Positions 21,245-33,907 of a stretch of 64,000 bases of DNA are shown piece after piece. Position 1 is the stretch's first letter; the number at the start of each line of letters is the position of its first letter. A program made the position numbers and the translations under genes. The stretch is taken from assembly GCA_002270565.1 (NCBI GenBank), contig NQMI01000068.1, positions 157,725 through 221,724 of the forward strand. Reading direction: 5' to 3'. The notes beneath the pieces were generated by a model. That model saw only the letters and a program-made list of their open reading frames with translations. It had not been told where the DNA came from and did no database searches. Source of the stretch: Stenocarpella maydis (Eukaryota; Ascomycota; Sordariomycetes; Diaporthales; Diaporthaceae).

Positions 21245-22632
21245 TTAAGCAGCAGCAGGGGTGGCCGCCGGGGCATCGGCTGGGGCAGCAGCCTGCTCGG
21301 CGCCGTTCTCACCCTCGGTAGCAGGAGCGTTGGCCTCCTCGTCGGTCTTGTCGGGGCTGTCAATGGCGACCTTGACAGCGATTTCTCGTCCCTCGATCTC
21401 CTTGCCGTTCATCTCGTTGACGGCCTTCTGCTGTAGCTCCTCCGACGCCAGTGTGACGAAACCGAAGCCACGGCCCTTGCGGGCCTCCCCACGTGCCTGG
21501 AGCTTCTTGATCATGAAGCGGGGGATAGGGCGAAGAGCGATCTTGGCAGAAGAAGGCTGGTAGGCGCTGAAGAGCTCCTTGAGCTACAGGGAAGTCAAGT
21601 GTCAGCATGAAAAAAGACTCCCTACTTTCACACATGAGATTCTCCCCTACCTTCTCCTCAGTCAGGTCGTAGGGCAGGTTAGCCACCATGACCTTGGTCT
21701 TGGAGGGGATGCCATCGGCCGGAGGACCGCGTTCGCGCCGCTCCCGGGCGGGACGAGCAGCCTGGGTCTTTTGCTTGCCATCAGGGTCAGTGTTGTTCGT
21801 CTTGTTCGTGATGTCTTGCAAAGGTTGAACCTCAGTGTCTGCTGCGGCGGCATCGGCATCGGCGGGGGCCGCAGCGGTGCCATCGGCGCCCTCCTCCTTC
21901 TTGTCCTGCACAGAACTTGTGAGCTTCTCTTCAAGATCAAGAGGACGACCCGAGGAGCGGGTCAGTATCTTACCTCTCGGGCACGGCCAGCCCGTCCACC
22001 GCGGGCGCGGGCGCCACGGCCACGACCACGGGTGGACTGGCGGCGACGGTTACCCTCGCCCTCTCCGTTGGCATCCGTCTTCTCGGCGTTGGCCTCGGGC
22101 TTGCGAGCAAGCTGGACAGAGACCTTGCGCTCAAGGATCTCCTTGCCAGAGAGCTCAGCAATGGCTCGCTCAGCCTCGGTGGGGGTGGAGAGGTCGACAA
22201 AGGCATAGCCCACAGAGCGCTCGGTCCTTGGGTTCTTGGGGATGGTGACTCCCTCGCTAAGAGACAACAGTGTCAGCAAGGCATGAACGGGAATCTGGCC
22301 GCAACCCCCCCCCCACCAAGACGTGGAGGCGGCAGCGGCAGGCATGACACTAGGCGCGAAGCTAGCCACCGCACAACAGCAGGTGCCGGCGGACAGGGTC
22401 GGGGTCGCAGGGCACGACGGGTGGTGACTCACACAAGGTAGCCCTTGAAGAACTCCTTCAACCCCTCCTCGGTTGTCGCGTAGGCCAGGTTTCCGATGTA
22501 GAGGCGGCAGCCCTCAGCAGGGCTGGGGGCGTTGGCATCGGCAGGCTTCTCAGTAATGGCAGTGTTGGACAGAGCGGCAGTCACGTCGTTGACGGCGGCG
22601 TCAGCGGTCTTGTTCTCCTGGGGGGCAGACAT
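21245..22632 (-). CDS. RNA-binding protein with two RRMs and an RG-rich linker
   Basis: Four exons, 22632-22433, 22256-21974, 21905-21651 and 21583-21245, give 358 residues. The first RRM (about 43-119) has RNP2 LYIGNLAY and RNP1 RSVGYAFVDL; the second (about 232-312) has VMVANLPY and KGRGFGFVTL. Between them lies an Arg/Gly linker (STRGRGRGARARGGRAGRAR) and an acidic Ala-rich spacer. The tail is Ala/Glu-rich. Introns 1 and 3 interrupt the two RRMs. The arrangement matches fungal proteins labelled RNP-domain or single-stranded nucleic-acid-binding protein; the RNA target is not deducible. The donor of intron 1 could be placed 2 nt apart (TT|GTGTGA or TTGT|GTGAGT); the second keeps the frame and has better consensus. 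Confidence 0.85.
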
Positions 22633-25190
22633 TTTGGCTGGTTGATCTGGGCGATTGACGGACGGGTGAGATCTTTCGGGTCTGGGGGGTGTTAGTCAGG
22701 ATGGAGAGTGTTGCTGGATCAAGCCGAGCTGAAGTTGACCGGGCAGGTAGGACTAGCTGCGATGGTCGACGACGTGCGGGTACTTGACAGGTTGCAAAGG
22801 ATTGAACTCTGTTCTCAATAGGAGGGGGAGGAAAAGGGTAGCTTAGTGCCCTAGATGACTTGTGGGGGAGGGGAGGGAGGCTTGACGGTGGGGGTGAGCG
22901 TTGCTGTGATCGATCTTTGGTGTTGAGGGTGAAGATGGAGGGAGGAGGGAAGAAGAGGGAGGTCGACGTTGCGCCCGAGCCCTTTGTTGTCGCGCTGGTC
23001 AAATAATTTTTTTGGGGCTCGCCTGCCAGTCAGATGCCAGCCAGCCTTAGCGTACCTAGTGTAGGTGCCTGCAGTTGCAAGTCCCAGTGCAGGTGCAGCT
23101 GCCAGCGTGCTGGTCGGCCCCTTGTGCTGGTTACGGGCAGGGGTGAGGGGGGAGGGGTGGAAAGGGAGGGGAGGAGCCCCAGCTCCAAAGTGGGCAAGTG
23201 TGGCTCATCAAATGCCTTGTAGATTGCCTGCGATGCGACCTACGTACCTTCTTTTGCCTTCTCTGCCTTGTCAGCTTGCTCTCGTGAGTCTGCACTCTGC
23301 TCTTTACACACTTCCAAGGTTCTTTCTTGCTGCTGGCTGTGACCTGATTGGCTCGTGTGTGAGTGGAAAGCTCAACTTGCACGGTGGCTGCCACTTTATA
23401 GGGGGGGGGGCACTGTTTGGAGAGCCAGGAATCAAGGAAGCACACGGGAAGGGGCATGCATGTTGGAGGTTGCTCACAGGCAAAGGTGTCGAGGAATATG
23501 TATGCGATTGTCGACTTTGGGTTGATATTATCAACACACAGGACGGAACCTCAAGGCCATTGTGGTTCCATTGCTGCTTATTACTCAATAGTGTAAATGT
23601 TCTGTGACGCCAGAGGTTATGTGGGTCAACATAGGTACAATACCTAGGTACTATGTAATAATAACAAAAAAGAGAGCTGATGTCACTTCAAGAGTCCGGA
23701 TGGGCAAGCGAATCAACGACAACAAGCACAAGCACAAGGGGAGGAGGCCTGGTTTGTCATGTCAGGTTTTGTTTGCAGCAAAATGTGCAAGACCTCCTAG
23801 CTTTACTGTGAGAGGGGAGTGTTTACTACCCTAGGTAGGCATATATCTACCCTTGACCATAGTTGCATTGCTGGGCCATTCAGACGAAAGACGTGAATCC
23901 CAGTTCCCCAAGCCTTCTCACTCAGTCAGTTCCTTCCTCTTCCGCCGTTTGTACTTCCCAAGGTTGTCAGGGTAATGGCGATGGTCCAGCCTTCATCACA
24001 CTTCCAAGGTCCTAAAGACTCGGCCAAGAGACCGAGACATGGCTCAATAGCCGGGTTCAGCAATTAACAACAAGCACACGCACTTGGTGTGTCAGGCTCG
24101 GCTCGGTTTGTTCTTCAGCAGGCAAACTGCAGTCATGGCGTGCATGGGACATGGGATGCACACACGTCTCCACTCCAATGTGGCAGCAGTTGCATCCACA
24201 AAAAGCTTCCGCGCCGTGGGCGGCAAATGGAGCCCCCTTCAGCCTCGCCTCTTGTTCTAGAAGGCCCCCTGGACCCGGCACCTGGTTGGGGAGCGGTCAA
24301 GGGCAGCAAGCCCGTGGTCGATGCTGGCCTCGACACTCTTAGCAGCTCTATTGGACGAAAGTGCACCGCCACATGTCGGACTCGTCTCTGTGCTGTCTCT
24401 TCCACCCCCCCCCCTTTTTTTCCTCGTTTTCCTGTGTGTTTGTGTTCCGTTATCTACAGCATCTATCGTGTCCACATTGATCTTTTGGTCTAGCATAACT
24501 GTAGAATATGACTCGAAACTGTACTAGCATTAGAGATGGGACGTCAAACTAGCACACGCAAATGCTCGACTCTACATGTCTAGAAACAGGCTTGTGGCGT
24601 AGCTGCTGATGGCTTGTGTGGCCGTCGATCATCGGCACCGCATTGGTTCACACACGGGCCGAGTTTCGCCAGATTTCCAGGCCACAGAAGGCCTACCAAG
24701 TACTAGCAAAAGCTGCCTATGTAAGCAAAAATAAGACCAACCCTGTGCACGATTCCCCGATGTCTCCTCCTGGTCCTGGGCTGGAGGCCGAAGTGGTGAC
24801 ATAGCTATCTTGACTCGGCGTCCGACCTCGGCTGCATTCCACGTGCGGTGGGTTTGCCGCTACTGAGATGGATCAGCCGCTTGTCTAATCTCTAGCCTGG
24901 GTCCCTTGAAAGATTTCACTTTGCACCCCGGATGTACCTCCAGGTAGAGTGACGTATGCGGCGATACCTCCATCCGCCCAGCCTTGTCGTTGGTGCCGTG
25001 CAATATAGAGATGGGCAGATATCTAGAATCACTCGCCATCACGCTGACTGCTCCGTCTCGCCGCTAGTTCGGGCTCATCAGATTCAGCTCGAGACCCGGT
25101 AAGCGCCTCCTGCAGAAGCCTGCAGAAGAAACTTGCTTCTTACCCAGTTACCTCGGTAGAGAGCTTCCCTAACCCGGGCTGTCCTCGACC
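22633..25190. other. Divergent intergenic region between the RRM gene and tah18
   Basis: About 2.6 kb. It contains an exact TACCTAGGTA (23641-23650), CCTAGGTA (23830-23837), a 10-base G run (23401-23410) and purine-rich blocks at 22820-22960 and 23130-23180. No open frame has family resemblance or consistent codon use; promoters of both flanking genes must lie here. Confidence 0.5.
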
Positions 25191-27829
25191 ATGGAGGCAG
25201 CAGAGAGGGCGGATCAGACGGGCGGGGAAGTTGCAGAGCATAGGCCGATGCTCGTTCTTTACGGCACAGAGACTGGCAGGAGCCACGAGATTGCGCATGA
25301 GATCGGTAGGGCAGCAGAGGGCCTTCGCTTCCAGACCCAGGTCGACGAGATGAACGATGTGCCTCTGGTAAGCTGGACCACCGCCACCACCACCACCACC
25401 ACCACCACCACCACCACCACACCAATACCACACAATAATACCACAGCGGCAGGAGCAACCGGACTGACCGTGTCACGTCTAGAAAGAGCTAGCCCGGTGC
25501 TCCGTCGCGGTGTTTGTTACCTCGACCACGGGCCAGGGTGATATACCGGCCAACGCCACCGCCTTCTGGAAAAGCCTCCTGCGGAAGAAGCTACCCCCGG
25601 ATTGCCTCAGCCACCTCAGATTTACCAGCTTCGGCCTTGGCGATAGTTCCTATCAGAAGTGAGGCACACGCCTGCATTGTCTCTTCAATCCGAGACGCTT
25701 GCTGACCAACCATCCACCCAAAGATTTAACTGGGCTGCGAGGAAACTGCACAAGCGTCTCCTGCAGCTGGGTGCCACTGAATTCTGTCCCGCTGGAGAAG
25801 GGGACGAAAGGCACGACAACGGGTGAGCACGACACATGTTCCATCTTCTCGTGCCCTTCTTCCTTCTCGTGCCCCCTCTAGAAGTGCCATTGTTCCCCTG
25901 GCGGACATTTAAGTCTCTGCCTTGGACTTTTATTCTGACTTGCTTCATTGCAGCATCGACAGCATTTACTTGCCCTGGTTTGAGAATCTCAGGGCCCGCC
26001 TCTCTGCCGAGTTCCCATTACCACCCGGAATAGATCCCATCCCAGACGACGCCCTTCTCCCACCAAAGTATCCTATCGAGCTAGTCGACATGGAACCGGT
26101 GCCGGACGACGAGCGCTGGGAGGCGAACCGCCAGAAGCATGCGGCCCTCAGTCATATTGACAACCCCAAGAGCCAGCTGGAGGAACGTGACGACGAGGAG
26201 CTCCGCCGCTCCGATCCCTTCGGCGCGGCTCTTCGGAGCGACCTTGTCGGAGACACCCGCAACAATGCCCGTGACCTCTTCAATCCCGACAAGGACAACA
26301 TCCTGAAGGACTACCCAACCAAGTACGGTCTCGACTCCACAGGAAATGAGCAGAAGCTGCTCCGCAACGAGGACCTACCCCCGCAGAAGCTGATCAAGTA
26401 CCCGCAATCTTTCCTTGCACGACTTGTCAACAACCACCGTGTCACTCCCGAAACTCACTGGCAAGACGTGCGCATGCTCGAGATCCGCGTCGAGAGATCT
26501 GCTTGGAGTAAAGACCTACTGCCGACTCTTATGCCCGGCGACACGCTCACCATCTACCCCAAGAACTTTCCTGCCGATGCGGACGAGTTAATCCGCCTAA
26601 TGGGCTGGGATGACAAGGCAGATTTGCGCATAGCCTGGAAGTACAGCGCAGCTACGGCTAACATGAAGCTGCCAAAGCCCAACCGTGGGGGTTTGAGGTG
26701 CCCTCGGAACCTTCACCCGCCAGAGGATGCGACCATACGTGATCTCCTCATACACAATGTCGACTTCAACGCGATCCCCAACCGGACCTTCCTCAAGGAC
26801 CTACGCCGTCACACGGTCGATGAGCGCGAGAAAGAGCGCTTGATGGAGCTCACGTCCGAGTCGAACAGCCAGGAGTTCTACGACTACACGTCTCGCCCTC
26901 GACGCACAATTCTAGAGGTGCTCCGCGACTTTCCTGGCGTAAAGATACCGATTGATTACGCCCTGGAAACATTTCCCCTGATCCGCGGTCGTGCTTTCAG
27001 CATCGCCAATCACACCGAGTCTCACGAATCGTTAAAGGCAAAGCATCATGACGTTGAAATTATTGCAGCGATGGTCGAGTACAAAACGATTATACGCAAG
27101 CCCAGACAGGTACGTTGCCTCATGGCCAGGCTCTTTCGAGTCAAAGTAGTGCTAATGGCAGTGTTGTAGGGCCTGTGCTCAAGGTACCTCAAGTCCCTGA
27201 GGCCAGGAACAATGTTGTCTGTGGGACTTAGCAGGAATCCCCACCCTCCACCGCACGGTCAATACCACGTTGGGCGGCCACTGATAGCCGTGGGTACCGG
27301 GACCGGCATTGCCCCCATCCGCAGCCTCATCCAGGAGCGCAAACTTTACAGTGTCATGGGCCAGACTCTACTGTTCTTCGGCGCACGGAACAGAGAAGCC
27401 GACTATTACTACAGCTATGAATGGGAGACATGCCAGGACGTTCGCGTATTTGAGGCATTCTCGAGAGACCCCATTGCTGAGTCCGACATGCCCTTCCTTG
27501 ATCCTTATTCCAAGAAGAAGCGGGATATCCTGAAGCCCGATGCCGACCCCATGACTGCGGAGAATACGCCATGGCTGCGGAGCGTCGCTTATGACCGAGG
27601 AAAGATGTATATCCAGCACCAGATACGTCGGCACGCAGAAGATCTATGCGCAATTCTTGACCGAACCGATGCATTTCCGATCTTTGTGATCTGTGGAAAC
27701 GCTGGCCGGATGCCAATTTCTGTGCGCCGTGCGCTGGAGGATGCACTGGTCATCGGGGGCAAGGCGGAGACCAACGAGCAGGCAAAACGTTATCTTCAGA
27801 TGGTGGGAATATGGATGGAGACCTGGTAG
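25191..27829 (+). CDS. tah18: NADPH-dependent diflavin oxidoreductase Tah18 (NDOR1) of cytosolic Fe-S assembly
   Basis: Exons 25191-25367, 25483-25658, 25724-25822, 25954-27109 and 27170-27829 join to 755 residues. The flavodoxin (FMN) domain starts at LVLYGTETGRSHE (residue 21) and continues with STTGQGDIP and the LGDSSYQKFNWAARKLHKRL segment. The FAD domain has RGRAFSIAN at residue 495. The NADPH domain has GTGTGIAPIRSLIQER and FFGARNREADYYY, and the protein ends METW, like the NDOR1 family. With Dre2 it feeds electrons from NADPH to the cytosolic iron-sulphur assembly machinery. The length exceeds the usual 600-650; the excess is mainly an acidic insertion between the FMN and FAD domains (about residues 165-250). 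Intron 1 carries a CCA triplet repeat. The 131-nt intron 3 is longer than the others, but the acceptor restores the expected GIDSIYLPWFENL. Confidence 0.92.
25384..25420. repeat. CCA trinucleotide microsatellite in tah18 intron 1
   Basis: A run of about twelve CCA units sits inside intron 1 (25368-25482), so length changes would not alter the protein. Confidence 0.9.
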
Positions 27830-28745
27830 GCGGGGCGCCGGACCGGGGAGGGTTGTTTTCGGCGGTCCATTGGAGGGGGGGTGGCGCTTACAGTGGATTG
27901 TTCTAATGGTGGGAGGGAAGGCCTGGGCGGAGGTTGAGACCGTTGGCTAACCGTGTCGCTTGGCCTATTTGCAAATATGTAGCCAGGGATTCTCAGGATC
28001 CGAGGAGCCAGGTGCAATGCTTTCTGTCCATCCTCGTCCCTCCCGACCCAGGGCCTTGCAACGGAGTCTCAACAACACAAATATGCGTGCCAAACTCAGT
28101 CAATAGCATTGTACTAGTGCCTAGCCTTCTTGGTTGCACAGTGACAGCATTCTTTATGCAAGTATCCTTTGAGTTTGTTGGCTACCTCTGCATCGACAGG
28201 TGCCCAGTAGCTCACATTTCCCTCATCGTCGCACAGTCCCGGTTCACTGTTGTTATAAAGACAGTCTGCAGGGCCATGGCAGCACTAGGATCAGTCTGTC
28301 TACCCCATGATATCCCACGGCACATTCCTGACCAAGCCTAAATCACCACCCGGGGCACCAGGGGAAGCTCCGTAGCATAACGCCTCGACCCATACACATG
28401 ATATCCCCCATTGTCCTTGTTCCTGACATTCGAGGACATAGATGCCCTCCCCACACCATCAAATCCCACCCAAACTCCGCTGCGTAATAATGGATATCGA
28501 AAATAGACAGGGTTAACTCCAGACGGGAGTTAGAGTGATTAAAAAGGTCGGAGGTAATGATACATATAGTCGACATAGGAAATCTTGGTGAAGGTATTTC
28601 GGACAGGTCTAGATGAGGCCGGAATTATAACATGATATAATTGAAGGCAAAGAATAAACGTGGTCGTCGGTTCGGAAATCTCAGGCTGAGGTGGATCCTG
28701 GGGTATTGGCATCGCCGGCCCTGGCGCTCCGAGAGAGAGAGGCCT
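27830..28745. other. Convergent intergenic region
   Basis: The 3' regions of tah18 (+) and the membrane-protein gene (-) meet here. AT-rich stretches occur at 28540-28670. Nothing gene-like is seen. Confidence 0.5.
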
Positions 28746-30239
28746 TCAGATCATGCCGTCTTCCCAGCTGTACCTCCGGGGCGACGGCTGAGGGACGTGC
28801 ACGATATCGCTCTTCCCGCCCACCCGCTCGTGGCCGAGCATGGACAGGTTCTTGACGATCTGGGCCTGGATTCGCGCCTCCTCCTCGACGGTGAAGTTGC
28901 TGCCCAGGCTGTCGGTAGACCCGCGCCGGTCGTCCCCGCTCTGAGACCCGCCGGAGGGCGTCCGGCGGGTCCCCTGCCGGTCCGAGCGCAGGGAGAGTTC
29001 GCGGGTGAAGACGGACTTGACGGGGCTCTGGTAGGGCGCCAGCGGGCTCTGGTCGTGCAGGAACAGGTCCTGCGTCACGGGGCTGCTTGGCGACGGGGGC
29101 GAGCTGCGCTCCTGCTCGCCGGGGATGACGAGCCTGGGTGGTGGTGGCGAGCGAGGGTTTTGGTGGGGCTGAGGCCTGAAGTGGTTATTTGAGGGCGACG
29201 GGAACTGCACGTTGTTGGGCATGGGGCCTAGGCAGATTATGTTCTCGGTGTCGATCGGCGCCCTCTGACTCTGGTGGTAGGTCGGGGTCGGCGGTGGTAG
29301 AGGGCGGGATTCCACCGGCTGCGCAGCCGAGTTGGTCCTGCTGATCCGAACGAGAGATGACAGAGACTCGTGAGACCCGGATGTTCGGCTCGACTGGTTC
29401 GAGCTGGACGAGTGGGATGATGGGGGCCCACGTCTGGACACTGGGCCGACGTTGTCGGCCGGCAGGGGTGAGGGGGTGTGAGGGGTGTGATACTGATATG
29501 GCGAGTAGGATATGAAGCCTGAGCTGGCATTAGTAGAGCCCCTCACAAGTGGCGCTGACGCTCTTTGGGCGGCAATGGTTATCGGGGGCGGGATGTCGAA
29601 GCGACGGTTCTGCAATGTCGAGAAGCGGGGAGTTGCGGGCGATGGCATGGATGGCAGCGAGCTGTAGTTGGGCTGGCTGCAGGGCGCAGACGCAGGTGGT
29701 GAGGGCTCCTGGGGCCGGTGGTAATGCCCCTCATGGTTGATGTCGTGGACCGAGTTCCTCGTCGCCGGCGAGGGTCCCATGGCCTCCCTGTCCAGCTTCT
29801 GGATGGCCCTCTGGTAGGCGGTCAGGCCGTCGGTGCTGCGGTTCCGCCAGTACTTTGTCTCGGCGGCTGGGTTGAGCTCGGTGCTGGCCAGTTCGGCATG
29901 CGAGGTGCTGCGGAAGGCATGGTCTCTGCTGTTGAAGGAAGGCCGCCCCGGGCGGGAGCTGTCCCTGGACAGCTCGTAGAAGTCCTGGCCGCGGGGTTTC
30001 CGGCGCCTGGAGATGATCCTGGAGAAGACGCGGGCGATGCGAGTCCTGGGGACCTCCTCCCGCATCTCGAATGCGTCGTCCTTCAGGTCGTCTGAGGTGG
30101 CTGTGCGCGGCATCTGGGTAGAGCTGGGTCTCGTGCAGCAACAAGACCGCAGGACCACGGCGGCAACGCAGAGGACCCCAACGACGGCTAGAGATATACC
30201 AACAATGAGCCCAACTCGTAATGTCTGGTGTGCAATCAT
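28746..30239 (-). CDS. Single-pass membrane protein with long disordered cytosolic tail (hypothetical)
   Basis: One exon of 497 residues starts at ATG 30239. One transmembrane helix lies at residues 9-30 (VGLIVGISLAVVGVLCVAAV), with no cleavable signal beyond it. A Cys cluster (RSCCC) follows at the membrane face and might be palmitoylated. The rest is hydrophilic, rich in Ser, Pro, Arg and Gln, and low in complexity. Conserved-looking pieces are an RIARVFSRIISRRRKPRGQD basic stretch after the membrane helix, a TKYWRNRSTDGLTAYQRAIQ helix, and a C-terminal SWEDGMI. A short outside end plus a long tail suits an adaptor or scaffold at the plasma membrane, but I do not recognise the family. The antisense frame at 28641-29192 is its shadow. 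Confidence 0.75.
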   Translation of the reverse strand: MIAHQTLRVGLIVGISLAVVGVLCVAAVVLRSCCCTRPSSTQMPRTATSDDLKDDAFEMREEVPRTRIARVFSRIISRRRKPRGQDFYELSRDSSRPGRPSFNSRDHAFRSTSHAELASTELNPAAETKYWRNRSTDGLTAYQRAIQKLDREAMGPSPATRNSVHDINHEGHYHRPQEPSPPASAPCSQPNYSSLPSMPSPATPRFSTLQNRRFDIPPPITIAAQRASAPLVRGSTNASSGFISYSPYQYHTPHTPSPLPADNVGPVSRRGPPSSHSSSSNQSSRTSGSHESLSSLVRISRTNSAAQPVESRPLPPPTPTYHQSQRAPIDTENIICLGPMPNNVQFPSPSNNHFRPQPHQNPRSPPPPRLVIPGEQERSSPPSPSSPVTQDLFLHDQSPLAPYQSPVKSVFTRELSLRSDRQGTRRTPSGGSQSGDDRRGSTDSLGSNFTVEEEARIQAQIVKNLSMLGHERVGGKSDIVHVPQPSPRRYSWEDGMI

Positions 30240-31740
30240 TTCTCTTGTGGTTTCCAGGACCGGGCGCCAGAGGTTCCAGGTCGGTCGCGCTGTGGGTCAC
30301 GAAAATGGAGTCATGCCAAGGGGTATCATGACGGGACTGCGAGGTTCGGTTGGCTGGCTGCGAGTTGCTTGAACAACGCAGCCGAACAACGTATGCTCGT
30401 GGGGGTTGGTGGCTGTGGGTCCTGTGGCGGTTCGTGCGTGTCCCTGGGGCAGGCCGTCGAGTATCACGAGTGAATCCCTCGTGGCTTCTGGTCAGGACTC
30501 TGCGGCGGCGGTGTCTGCTGGCGCCGTTGGGTATCCAGATGGCTGGCAGCACAGACAGAAATGTTGCTGGGCGAGGGCGGGGGGCGGCAGGGCAATGTAC
30601 AAATGTCGCGAGGCGGAAGACGGGAAAAGCAAATGGGCCATTGCCTGGGCCCACCCAGCGGACCGCGTGCTGGACCAGGCTCAATCGGCCGGGAGGTGTG
30701 TGTGGGCAAGGGACCCCTGGCGGCTGCTCGCTAATAGCCAGGCTGGCGAGGTTGCGCCCTTGGTGTGTCTTGGTGTGCCCAGCTTAGAGTTTGTCTCAGT
30801 GGCCGGGGGCGTAGCGCAGTGTGGTGTAGATTAAACGTCGTCGTCGCCGGCGGGGGGTGTGTGTGGACAAGAGACGCCGAGAGGTGGTGCGCGGTGCGTG
30901 GCAGCACGAGAAACTGGTGGTTGCGAGGCCAGGTATCTCGTCCCTACTACACACACACAGCACACCCACCATGCCATGGGGCTCCGTGCGCATGGTTCCA
31001 AGGTGGTTGTGGCTGCGATGCGGGTCTTGGCGAGATGAGGCGTGGACGGCACAGTCAGACAGCAGTGCACGCTAATCAAAACAATACCGCGGCAGTAATA
31101 AGCCCGCCAGACAGGCAGGCATGGAGCCGGTCAGCGTGCGGACATTACCTAGGTAGCATTGATACGCCAGCACCAGCACCACGGCCCAGCCAGGCGGTGG
31201 AGGCCGTTGCGTCGTCTCTCATCGCATCGCATCGCATCGGCTTCGCTTCGCCGCGCTGACGTTTAAACTTTGACATCCCAAACAGCCACGGCACGTCGCA
31301 GCCGTCGTGGCTGCCCAGAGGCTTCACCTGGCCAGCCCGCAGCCCCAGGGCGTGAAACACGCCTTCGCCCAGAGCTCCATCCCCTCTGTCTGGCTGGGCC
31401 CCCTTGCACAGCACAAAAAAAGAAAACCGGCACAGCACAGCCGCGCCTGTCGCCATCACACGCTGATACACTGCTGTAATTGACAACAGGCCCGTGCCGC
31501 GCCAGTTCATCGGATAAACTGCCGCGCCAGACATGAGATGGTGTCATGCGCAGGGATCTCCCGAGCGTTTCCAACGGTCAGGCCGTCAGAGCTCGACCTC
31601 TTCGAGCCTGTTTGGGAACCTTGACGAGGCCTAGGGTAGTGCCTCCAGGGCCCGAGGCCCGCTCGGCCACCGTCACCACTCACTCGCATGCCCCCCCCCA
31701 ATCCGGTAGTCGCCTTGCGCGCCGCCCATCTCGGCGGCCA

Positions 31741-31818
<78 letters not shown>
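31741..31818. repeat. (GAC)26 trinucleotide microsatellite
   Basis: Twenty-six perfect GAC units form a 78-nt tract. Depending on frame and strand they would read as poly-Asp, poly-Thr, poly-Arg or poly-Val, which explains the apparent long frames over it. Confidence 0.97.
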
Positions 31819-31820
<2 letters not shown>

Positions 31821-33907
31821 CTGTCAGAGCTCCCAGAAACCCCCAGAAACCCCAGGGACCAGGCGCCTGGGCCTGCCCGCGGGAGATGGCCCGCAGAGCA
31901 TGTCATTGCAAATCAGGGCCGCCTGCCCGGGATCACGCTCCATCGACGCCCGCCAGCCACATGGCCCGGCGCCTCACGTGGCCTGCAACAGGAACAGGAG
32001 CCAGCTGCTTCCCGGGTTCCTCTACTGCTCCTGCCAGGGCCGATGATGGCGGCCGAGCATTTGAGCCCGGCCACGGTGAGGGGTGGAAAAGGCGCCCCCG
32101 CAACCTTGCCCACGACGAGCCTGGGCATCTGCCGAAAGAGGCAGACATCATGCTTGGGTCTTGGCAGAGAGTCCAGCCTTTGTCGCTTGTCGAGGGGCCG
32201 GCCAGCCCAAGGGGAAATCGTCTCCACGTTCGCAAACGCCTTCCCGTTTCTGCTTCGCCCTGCTGCGGCGCGACGAGCGAGGCCAAGTCGTGCGCTGAGA
32301 GTTGGGTCTGGACGCTGCAGCCGGCAAATGAGGACGAGGCATGGAGCAAGCAGGTCACGGTCAACGACAAGATTGCCGGGCCCACTGGCCTCGAACGCGA
32401 CGCCTCTCCGGGGATCCGAGGGAGACTTTCACCCCGGGTCGGGCTCGCCTGTTTTGTTTCATGACATATGGCCCAATCTCTCGGGTCTCGTCTCCGCTCA
32501 GCTGCCAGCAGTCGTTCTCCGGCCAGTAGCGTGTGCCATTTTCCCGTCCTTGTTGGGCGCGCCTATGCGCGCCTGCTTGAAATTGGCCGTTTGGCAATTG
32601 CCCTTCCGGGGTCGTGTGGAGCACCCTTTGGGATAACTGTGCGCCGGTGGAGCCCGCAGGATCAGGGGTCCCACGCGTGGGCTATGATACATATAGTACA
32701 CCTGGGGCGCCCAGCCTTGTGCTGACTCCAGCCGTGTCCACATCCCAACCGGCCCCACGAAATTGCCCTTCGAACTCCACCCGCGGAGGCACCTCGCGAG
32801 CAACTCGGCTGCTGTCGTGTCTTTGGATCATGTGTACGTACGAGGCAGCGGCCACAAGAGGGTGGCTCGCAAAAAGAGCATTCCGCCTATACCGTATTGG
32901 CTGTTCCAACTTCTGTATACAGACATATTTTTGTCAACAGGTGTGGGGACACGACGCATGGCGGAGGGCCGGCACACCGCGGCACTGCCGTGGCGATATG
33001 GCATAAGCGGCCATGCGCCAACAGGCTCAGCCCTGTCTGCCAGATCTGGAAATTTGCATTGCCCCCTGCTGCCCTGATGCTCGCCGCCGACCTTGAGTGT
33101 GTGGCATGTGGGGCACCCCCAAGCCTGTTCGTTTTGCCTGAATCATTCAGCTACCATGCAACCATTGTTGAGCCCGGAGGGCCAATATATTCCACAGGTC
33201 GCCCTCTTGGCCTGATTCGTCTTGCCCTGGTTTATTCGGGCTTCCGTACTGTGGGGGCAGACAGTCTAGACCGACCGGCGGGTTCAGTGCGCTTGCAATC
33301 TCTGGATGGCCATTTGGGCTTGCCCGAGGAGCCCGTCGCCGACACGAACGTTGTAGATCTCTTAACCAATTCAGCAATTGCTCTCTGGGGGGGGGGGGCC
33401 TGACTGCACCCCATAGTCGCCGACTACAACCGCACGATACTCTGCGCTAATAACCTACTGCGAGTCGATGTGAGTCGCTCGGGTTGGCTGGGAGTTGCCC
33501 TCTATGAGCTCGCACAACAGCACTCATGGCTGTAGTATTATCATCGGCACCTGTAGTGGCATCTCCACGAGGCTTCTTTCACCTGTGGGCATACTAGATC
33601 CTCCGTCTTCAGCCGCTTGCTTGGGGAGCCAGTTCGATGGGGACCCCTCGTACGAATGCAAATTGGTTGTTGCACATTTACACGCATAACTATTGCGACT
33701 ATGCTCGGGCTCGAACTCTATTAGAGACCGGGCCGATAGCAGATGGTAATACCAGGTGGAAAGCCCCTGCCGGGACCCTGGGAGCTGTTCATCCAAGTAC
33801 CTAGGTACTGCGGCTTAAATAGGCGTGGAGGTGGTTTACCTTTGTTCCTCACTCTGCCCGGTCCTCTGGTGAACCCCTCCACACTACCCAGTAAGGCCCT
33901 CACATAC

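Noticed and set aside
6542..27829. An iron-related gene cluster (sreA, 2OG/Fe oxygenase, tah18)
   Set aside because: All three relate to iron, but unrelated housekeeping genes separate them, strands differ and no siderophore synthase or transporter is present; co-location looks accidental.
31688..32464. Plus-strand frame of 258 codons with a Thr run
   Set aside because: The frame exists because the (GAC)26 tract and GC-rich flanks lack stops. The product is low-complexity Arg/Pro/Gly sequence with no family resemblance.
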